Part shown: piece after piece, positions 59,078-64,000 of the stretch
Position numbering within the stretch: position 1 is the first letter of the stretch
Layout of the letters: the number at the start of each line of letters is the position of its first letter
NCBI GenBank assembly: GCA_038237435.1
Contig: JBBRYT010000010.1
Coordinates: 62,001 to 126,000, forward strand
Direction: 5' to 3'
DNA length: 64,000 bases
Source of the DNA: JACCTI01 sp038237435
GTDB lineage: Bacteria > Verrucomicrobiota > Verrucomicrobiia > Chthoniobacterales > UBA10450
Position numbers and translations under genes: made by a program
Notes under the pieces: model-generated
Database searches by the model: none
Seen by the model: the letters and a program-made list of their open reading frames with translations, nothing else
What the model was told of the DNA's origin: nothing

Positions 59078-60841
59078 GTGGCTGGCTCGACCCGCATCCT
59101 CACTCTCAACCTCGGTTCGCAAACCGTCGGCCTGGCGGAATTCCGCACGCAACCGAATGGCGGCGTGGTTTTGATGGGATATCGTTTACGCGAGATTCTC
59201 GCGGAATCGGGGAGCGAAACGGCACGCAATGCACAAATCGCCACCGCCCTGCGGGAGATGATGGGCGAGATGGGAATCAAGAGCGGCCCGGTCAATTATT
59301 CGATCGCGGCCCAATCGGTCTTTGCGCGCTTCGTCAAGTTGCCCTCGGTCGACGAAGAAAAAATCGAGCGCATCATCGCCTTCGAAGCGCAGCAGAATGT
59401 ACCGTTCCCCATCGAAGAAGTGGTTTGGGATTATCAGCTCGTCGCAGCCGGCGGGGACGAGCAGATTCAGGTCGCGCTCGTCGCGATCAAATCCGATTTG
59501 CTCGAAGGCATCAATGCCGCCGTCGAAGAAACCGGTCTGCAAACGAACATTGTCGATGTCGCGACCATGGCGCTCTATAACGCCTTTCGTTACAACTACA
59601 GTGACGCGACCGATTGTTCCTTGCTCGTCGATATCGGTGCGCGCACGACCAATCTGCTTTTCGTCGAGCCGGGAAAAATTTTCACACGCAGTGTGCCGAT
59701 TGGCGGCGGTTCCGTCTCGACCGCGATCGCGAAAGAATTCAACGAACCGGTCGGAGCGGCGGAATTCCGCAAGAAACGCGATGGATTCGTCAGTCTGGGC
59801 GGCGCGTATGCGGAGCCAAGCGATCCTGATGTCGCGCGCGTTTCGAAAATTGTGCGCAGCACGATGACGCGACTGCACGCTGAGCTCATGCGTTCGATCA
59901 GTCACTACCGCGCGCAACAGCAGGGCTCGGCACCGGCGCGGGTTTTATTGTGCGGCGGGACGGCGAGCATGCCTTACATGCGCGAATTTTTTCATGAGAA
60001 ACTCCAGCTGCCGATCGAGTTTTTCCATCCGCTGCGCAACGTCGCGGTGGCGGAGACGGTGAAGACTTCCGACGTGGCGAACGCCGCGCACTTGTTAGGC
60101 GAATTGGTGGGACTTGCGCTGCGCAACGCGACGACGTGTCCGATGGAGTTGAATCTGCGGCCGGCGCCGGTCGTGAAACGGCAGGAACTGACCCGCCGCC
60201 GACCATTTTTTATTTTAGCGGCAACCTGCTTCGTCCTCGGTCTGCTCGGTTGCGGATTTTATCACGTGCGCGCAGCGAGTGTGACGCGCGCAGCGAACGA
60301 TCGTCTCGCCGAAAAAGTCGGCGTCATGCGCGGGCTGGAAGGTCAGATGAACAATGTGCGCAAAGAAACAACCGCGCTCGACAGCACGGCCACGCCGCTG
60401 GTCTCGGCGATTAACGATCGCAGTTTCTGGCCGGAGATTATTGAGGACTTGAATGCGCGTCTGCCGAAGGAAGACATTTGGATCACCGAATTGGTTCCAA
60501 CCTCCGGCGGAAAACCGATGGGAGTGGGGGACATCAAATCGGCGCGGGCAGAAGCGACGCCAGTGCCAACGGCGACGCCGATCCCGACTCCGGCTCGCCC
60601 CGGCGCGGCACCTACGGAACCGGCCGTCGATGGAATTCTCATTCGCGGACTCTATCTCTTTAATCCGAAGCAACAGGAAGTGGTGATCGATTATTTCAAG
60701 GAGCTGGCCAAATCTCCTTACTTCAGTCTCGATCAGAACAATCAATCGAAACACGTGCGGCCGACCACGCCGAACAATGTCGAGTGGGCGTTCCCCTACG
60801 AGCTCCGGCTCGATTTGAAGAAGCCGATGAAACTTCCATGA
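59078..60841 (+). CDS. PilM-PilN fusion (Amuc_1101-like)
   Basis: 587 aa from GTG 59078. Residues 1-350 are PilM/actin-like ATPase: RILTLNLGSQTVGLAEF, PSVDEEKIERIIAFEAQQNVPFPIEEVVWDYQLV, LLVDIGARTTNLLFVEPGKIFTRSVPIGGGSVSTAIA and VLLCGGTASMPYMREFF. A transmembrane helix lies near residues 376-395, then a coiled coil and a PilN-like periplasmic domain with ILIRGLYLFNPKQQEVVIDYFKEL. In most bacteria PilM and PilN are separate; the fusion is characteristic of Verrucomicrobia. It forms the cytoplasmic-to-periplasmic part of the pilus alignment complex. Confidence 0.85.
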   Translation: MAGSTRILTLNLGSQTVGLAEFRTQPNGGVVLMGYRLREILAESGSETARNAQIATALREMMGEMGIKSGPVNYSIAAQSVFARFVKLPSVDEEKIERIIAFEAQQNVPFPIEEVVWDYQLVAAGGDEQIQVALVAIKSDLLEGINAAVEETGLQTNIVDVATMALYNAFRYNYSDATDCSLLVDIGARTTNLLFVEPGKIFTRSVPIGGGSVSTAIAKEFNEPVGAAEFRKKRDGFVSLGGAYAEPSDPDVARVSKIVRSTMTRLHAELMRSISHYRAQQQGSAPARVLLCGGTASMPYMREFFHEKLQLPIEFFHPLRNVAVAETVKTSDVANAAHLLGELVGLALRNATTCPMELNLRPAPVVKRQELTRRRPFFILAATCFVLGLLGCGFYHVRAASVTRAANDRLAEKVGVMRGLEGQMNNVRKETTALDSTATPLVSAINDRSFWPEIIEDLNARLPKEDIWITELVPTSGGKPMGVGDIKSARAEATPVPTATPIPTPARPGAAPTEPAVDGILIRGLYLFNPKQQEVVIDYFKELAKSPYFSLDQNNQSKHVRPTTPNNVEWAFPYELRLDLKKPMKLP

Positions 60842-61713
60842 ACTGGTTTCAGCAAAACAAATTTCTCGGAACGTTTCTGATCGTCTTCGGACTGGCGACG
60901 CTGGCCGCGGCATTTTTTGTCTGGAACGCGAAGAGTAGCTTCGACGAAGCGAAAGCGCGCTTCGATGAAAACGCCACCGAGCTGAATCGATTGCAGCGTC
61001 TCACGCCGTTTCCGAGCGATGCGAACCTGAAAAAAATGTCGGCGCAAGCGAAGGATTACGCGGCTGAGTTGAAGAAGTTAAGGGAGGAAATGGCGACGCA
61101 CGTTCTTCCGGCGACGCCGATGAAGCCCAACGAATTTCAAGCGCATTTGCGTCAGGTGCTCATCAGCGTGGCGGAGCGCGCGCGCGCGAACAAAGTAAAA
61201 TTGCCGGATCAATTTTTTCTCGGCTTCGATGAGTTCGCCGCCGGCTTGCCCGACGAAAAATCAGCCCCGGAACTTGGCCGGCAGTTGGCGCAGGCGGAAT
61301 TGTTGGTCAACACCATGATCGATGCGCGCATTGATGCGCTCACCTCTTTCCGACGCGTGCCGGTGGCCGACCTGGCACCTTCGCCGCCGCCGGCCGCAGG
61401 CCCGAAACCTCCGGCGGCAACGAAGCCGGCGACACAGCCACTGATCGAACGCGCGGTGATCGATGCAACATTCGCTTCCACTCCCAGCGCGGCGCGGCGC
61501 GTGTTCAATCAGATCGCGACGATCAATGAGCAACTTTACGTCATGCGCACCGTGCATGTACTGAATGAGAAAGATAAAGGTCCGCCGCGCGAAGGGGCGG
61601 GCGCAACGACCAGCGCGACTCCACCGCCAGCGAACGCCGCTCTTAGTTTCATTGTCGGCAACGAGCATCTTCAAACCGCGATACGTGTAGAGATGCTGAG
61701 GTTTTCTTTGTGA
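60838..61713 (+). CDS. PilO-like pilus protein (Amuc_1100-like)
   Basis: 291 aa. Short cytoplasmic N-terminus, one transmembrane helix (FLGTFLIVFGLATLAAAFFVW), a coiled coil to about residue 90, and a periplasmic domain with ATPMKPNEFQAHLRQVLISVAERARANKVKLPDQFFLGFDEFAAGLP, then a second domain after a Pro-rich linker (VIDATFASTPSAARRVFNQIATINEQLYVMRTVHV). The layout and position correspond to Amuc_1100, the PilO-like protein of Akkermansia. The ATG overlaps the upstream stop (ATGA). It is followed by an inserted palindromic element. Confidence 0.82.
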   Translation: MNWFQQNKFLGTFLIVFGLATLAAAFFVWNAKSSFDEAKARFDENATELNRLQRLTPFPSDANLKKMSAQAKDYAAELKKLREEMATHVLPATPMKPNEFQAHLRQVLISVAERARANKVKLPDQFFLGFDEFAAGLPDEKSAPELGRQLAQAELLVNTMIDARIDALTSFRRVPVADLAPSPPPAAGPKPPAATKPATQPLIERAVIDATFASTPSAARRVFNQIATINEQLYVMRTVHVLNEKDKGPPREGAGATTSATPPPANAALSFIVGNEHLQTAIRVEMLRFSL

Positions 61714-61731
61714 GGGCGATTCCAAAAGCCC

Positions 61732-61838
61732 ATGTAGGCCGCGGTCTCCTGACCCGGCGCTGTGCGACTTTGCCAAGGTCTGCCGTATCCTCTGTTGCCA
61801 CATCAACTCCGCGCCGCGTGAGGACACGCGGCCTACAT
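61732..61838. repeat. Palindromic TGTAGGCCGCG element inside the pilus locus
   Basis: 107-bp MITE-like inverted repeat. ATGTAGGCCGCG (61732-61743) and CGCGGCCTACAT (61827-61838) are perfect 12-bp ends, and the arms continue imperfectly (GTCTCCTGACCCGGCG against TGTCCTCACGCGGCG). It occupies the 139-bp gap between the PilO-like and Amuc_1099-like genes, which are otherwise expected to be close or overlapping. No coding capacity is seen. It differs from the GTCATCCTGAG family. Confidence 0.75.
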
Positions 61839-61852
61839 CGGGTGCCGCGCGC

Positions 61853-62797
61853 ATGAACTGGGTGCGCGCTAATTACGATCGGTGGGCGGTTTTCGGCGGC
61901 GCGTTTTTTCTTTTGCTCTGCGCGTTTTTCATTTGGCGTAGCTCGTCGAATTTCGCGGAGAATTTTTCCGCCTTGCAATCGCCGGGCCCGCCGAAGCCGG
62001 CGGCGCCGACGGAGAAAGCGCTCGAAGTCGAAGCCGCCGCAAAAAAATTAGCGCAACCGTCGCAATGGACTTTCGGCGGGCGTTCGGGCCTTTTCGTGCC
62101 GGAGAAACACTTCATCGCGGCCAACGGCATGCCGGCCACTTTGCAGAACACGGAAGTGCATCCGCCCGTGCCTAACGAGTGGTTGGATCAGTTCGGTTTG
62201 CCGATTGCCGATGCCGATGTCTTGCAACAAGACCCGGACGCCGACGGTTTTACCAATCTCGAAGAATGGCAGGGACACACCAATCCGACGGACAAAAATT
62301 CGCATCCGCCTTTCATCGCCAAGCTGAAGATGAAGGCGTTCAATCGCGAGCCGTTCCATCTCGTTTTCGCTTCCTCCAGCGGCGACACCTACACGATTAA
62401 CAGTACGGATCTGAAAGACCCGACGCAGTTTCTGAAAATTGGCGATACGATCGCGGGCACGAAATTTAAGCTGGTGAAGTTCACGGAGAAACGTCAGGTC
62501 AACACTGCGACCTCCGGTGAAGACGACGTCTCGGAATTACTGATCGAGAACGAGGACACGAAAGAGCAGCTCGCGCTGGTAAAGGAGAAAGTGATGATCT
62601 CGCCCGAATCGGTCGGGACCTTTGTCTATCTCTGGGGCGATCGGAAAGAGATGCAGATCAAAAAGGATCAGGAATTTTCGTTGCCGCCGCAGTCCGAAAT
62701 CAGATACAAGCTGATCGACGTTCAGCCGGATAAAGCGGTCATCGTCAACACGCAAAAACCCGAGGAGCGAATCGAAGTGGGTCCGCTCATGCAATAA
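61853..62797 (+). CDS. Amuc_1099-like pilus-locus membrane protein
   Basis: 314 aa. Transmembrane anchor WAVFGGAFFLLLCAFFIW, then a periplasmic region with LPIADADVLQQDPDADGFTNLEEWQGHTNPTDKNSHPPF, which resembles a dockerin/thrombospondin-type-3 calcium loop (DxDxDGFTNLEEW), then beta-rich C-terminal domains (KEQLALVKEKVMISPESVGTFVYLWGDRKEMQIKKDQEFSLPPQSEIRYKLIDV). The position and anchor-plus-periplasmic layout match Amuc_1099. It could be a PilP-like link to the secretin. The Pro-Asn-Glu-Trp at 62170 is encoded by a motif copy. Confidence 0.75.
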   Translation: MNWVRANYDRWAVFGGAFFLLLCAFFIWRSSSNFAENFSALQSPGPPKPAAPTEKALEVEAAAKKLAQPSQWTFGGRSGLFVPEKHFIAANGMPATLQNTEVHPPVPNEWLDQFGLPIADADVLQQDPDADGFTNLEEWQGHTNPTDKNSHPPFIAKLKMKAFNREPFHLVFASSSGDTYTINSTDLKDPTQFLKIGDTIAGTKFKLVKFTEKRQVNTATSGEDDVSELLIENEDTKEQLALVKEKVMISPESVGTFVYLWGDRKEMQIKKDQEFSLPPQSEIRYKLIDVQPDKAVIVNTQKPEERIEVGPLMQ

Positions 62798-62813
62798 GGC
62801 AAATCACTCCGCG

Positions 62814-64000
62814 ATGATAAAAAACCCTCGCCCGTTTCCTTCACTGGCATTTCTACTACTCGTTAGTCTCTCGTTAGGGCAAAGGTGTTTATTCGCGCAG
62901 GACGCGGCGCAACGCGCGGCCGATCGCGAAGTGGCGCGGCGCCAGGCGGCGTTGCCGCAAGGAACGCTAGCGCTGACGCGCGCGCGCGAAGAAATGACGC
63001 AACGAAACTACGTCCAGGCGCACGAAGATTTTCGCACGGCGGTGGCGTATTTGCCCGATGCGGTGGTGAGCGGTAAGGCACACGACGACGCGGTCGGTGG
63101 TTTTTGCGAGAGCGGAATCAAAGTGGCCGAGCAGCGTGTGCAGGAAGGGAAATACAACGAGGCGGAAGCGATCTGCCGCGAACTGCTGAGCGATCAATAC
63201 AATCCGAACTGCAAGCCCGCGATGAAATTGCTCGCCAGTCTGCAAGAGCCAGGACGGATGAACCGCACGATGGGGCCAAAGTTCATTTCGAAGGTGGAAG
63301 AAGTGCGCAAGCTCCTGATCGACGCCGACGGTTACTATAATAGCGGGCGTTACGATCTCGCGTTCAAGAAATACGAGCAGATCCTGAATCTCGATCCTTA
63401 CAACACGGCGGCGCGTCGCGGTCAGGAAAAAATTAACAATCAGAAAACGCATTACGGCGAAGAGGCATATAACGAAACGCGCTCGCGTTCGTTGTGGCAG
63501 GTCGAGCACGGCTGGGAAAATCCCGTGAAGCCGTACGGCACCGGCACCGGACCCACTGCGGAAACCAACGCGAGTCAAGCCACCGGCACCGCGCGGATCT
63601 CGAACAAACTCAACACCATCATCATTCCGAAGATCGAATTTCGTGATGCCAGCATTCGTGAAGCCATCGATTTTCTGCGTCAACAGTCGGCAGCGAATGA
63701 TCCGGTGCCCGAAGGCCGCAAAGGTGTCGATATCGTTTTGCGTTTGAACGCAGTCGGGGGACGCGGGCCAGCTCCGCTGGCGCCTGTGACGCCCGCGGTG
63801 GCTGATCCGCTCGCGCCAGTTCCGGCAGCAGGAACGGAGCCGGTGGCAGTCGCTCCAGCGCCCATCGCCATCCCGGCGGCGCCGACTGTTTCGCCGCAGG
63901 ATGCGCGCATCACGATCACGCTCAACCAAATTCCGCTCGGCGAAGCGCTGCGTTACATCGCGAGCCAGGCGGGATTGAAAGTGAAAATCGAACCCTATGC
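62814..64000 (+). CDS. PilQ/GspD-type secretin, N-terminal part (Amuc_1098-like), truncated by window
   Basis: About 395 aa of a longer protein; the frame is open to the window end. Signal peptide LAFLLLLVSLSLGQRCLFAQ, then helical TPR-like units (AREEMTQRNYVQAHEDFRTAVAYLP, RVQEGKYNEAEAICRELL, DADGYYNSGRYDLAFKKYEQILNLDPYNTAARRG), then a secretin N-domain start NKLNTIIIPKIEFRDASIREAIDFLRQQSA and a second, ITITLNQIPLGEALRYIASQAGLKVKIEP. The TPR-plus-secretin layout is that of Amuc_1098, the outer-membrane pore of this pilus-like system. The signal peptide is encoded over two motif variants (62858-62880). Confidence 0.85.
   Translation, partial: MIKNPRPFPSLAFLLLVSLSLGQRCLFAQDAAQRAADREVARRQAALPQGTLALTRAREEMTQRNYVQAHEDFRTAVAYLPDAVVSGKAHDDAVGGFCESGIKVAEQRVQEGKYNEAEAICRELLSDQYNPNCKPAMKLLASLQEPGRMNRTMGPKFISKVEEVRKLLIDADGYYNSGRYDLAFKKYEQILNLDPYNTAARRGQEKINNQKTHYGEEAYNETRSRSLWQVEHGWENPVKPYGTGTGPTAETNASQATGTARISNKLNTIIIPKIEFRDASIREAIDFLRQQSAANDPVPEGRKGVDIVLRLNAVGGRGPAPLAPVTPAVADPLAPVPAAGTEPVAVAPAPIAIPAAPTVSPQDARITITLNQIPLGEALRYIASQAGLKVKIEPY

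Larger units (their letters stand above)
2021..62880. repeat. Dispersed nonamer TCGTTAGGC (extended ACTCGTTAGGC) across the window
   Basis: Exact + strand copies start at 2021, 5147, 9022, 9540, 9956, 11685, 16105, 17558, 26622, 27832, 33459, 35484, 40682, 46074, 46762, 47392, 47689, 50173, 54644, 54665, 58539, 59063. Exact - strand copies (GCCTAACGA) start at 6379, 7456, 7562, 10986, 15834, 31069, 34224, 34533, 37166, 39620, 49195, 52126, 53634, 55710, 62170. Fourteen match the 11-mer ACTCGTTAGGC. The TTGTTAGGC variant occurs at 9205, 15685, 37931, 41355, 42664, 44766, 50517, 60092 and, reversed, 34747, 46855. Counts were made by eye. Confidence 0.9.

Noticed and set aside
61261..61854. Minus-strand open frame across the PilO-like gene and palindromic element
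   Set aside because: It is antisense to a coding region with clear coiled-coil and PilO-like layout, and spans an inverted repeat.
2021..62880. TCGTTAGGC as a strand-polarised KOPS- or Chi-like element
   Set aside because: By my count copies are 22 on one strand and 15 on the other within a single 64-kb segment, so there is no strong strand bias. A whole-genome skew plot would settle it.
2021..62880. TCGTTAGGC as a conserved peptide (Ser-Leu-Gly) or a rare-codon effect
   Set aside because: The same DNA word is read in all six frames and also lies between genes, so selection on protein sequence cannot explain it.
62967..63929. Long minus-strand open frame of about 320 codons
   Set aside because: It is antisense to the secretin gene, which has a signal peptide, TPR units and secretin domains. 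The minus frame has Arg/His-rich composition typical of a GC-rich shadow.

Overview
The window is about 60 % GC, gene-dense, intron-free bacterial chromosome with two tRNA genes and no rRNA, prophage or CRISPR. The best fit is the phylum Verrucomicrobiota, probably a soil-type Spartobacteria/Chthoniobacterales member. The reasons are the five-gene type IV pilus-like locus at the right end, which matches the Akkermansia Amuc_1102-1101-1100-1099-1098 order including a PilM-PilN fusion, the DUF1573/rhodanese/MauE cluster, and the ECF sigma factor paired with a Ser/Thr kinase-TPR protein. The assignment is inferred from gene content, not from a marker-gene phylogeny.

Layout. 1-2.6 kb: tmk and holB (+), facing a small TPM-domain/membrane protein pair (-). 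2.6-7.5 kb: a mainly + run of Gfo/Idh/MocA oxidoreductase, FabG-type reductase, a hypothetical protein, MsrA, 6-phosphogluconolactonase and a CDP-paratose epimerase-like enzyme. 7.5-12.2 kb: a TM2-like protein, GNAT, Nif3 family and a giant DUF2339 membrane protein. 12.3-17.2 kb: a decayed VOC gene, a secreted thioredoxin, an FMN alpha-hydroxyacid oxidase, tRNA-Leu, then the tightly overlapping cluster DUF1573-rhodanese-MauE-PagL. 17.2-26.1 kb: two GlxA-type regulators (-), an ECF sigma factor, a kinase-TolB-TPR protein and a TonB-dependent receptor (+). 26.1-30.7 kb: a PH-domain protein, Hsp33, a damaged VOC gene, tRNA-Val, a histone-like basic protein and two aldo/keto reductases. 30.7-35.5 kb: the purL-purF-purM operon (-). 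35.7-42.5 kb: class III aminotransferase, aldo/keto reductase, transaldolase, TrmL, a repeat-rich peptidoglycan-binding protein, a LolD-type ATPase and IlvE. 42.5-46.6 kb: mcsA-mcsB-clpC. 46.6-48.2 kb: a tyrosine recombinase and a lipoprotein (-). 48.3-52.8 kb: an Mla-type lipid transport operon plus a PIN/TRAM protein. 52.8-58.5 kb: fused aspartokinase-homoserine dehydrogenase, TrpS, a secreted hypothetical protein and UDP-glucuronate decarboxylase. 58.5-64 kb: the pilus-like locus, cut by the window end.

The most striking feature is not a gene. A nonamer, TCGTTAGGC (extended ACTCGTTAGGC), occurs 37 times exactly by my reading: 22 on the + strand and 15 on the - strand, where about 0.5 would be expected. 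Near-variants add many more. It is read in all six frames inside genes (Ser-Leu-Gly, Val-Arg, Leu-Thr, Pro-Asn-Glu/Asp, or supplying TAA/TAG stops) and sits at many operon junctions. It therefore behaves as a DNA-level signal with the density and strand balance of a DNA uptake sequence. Two families of palindromic MITE-like elements are also present: three GTCATCCTGAG copies and one TGTAGGCCGCG copy inside the pilus locus.
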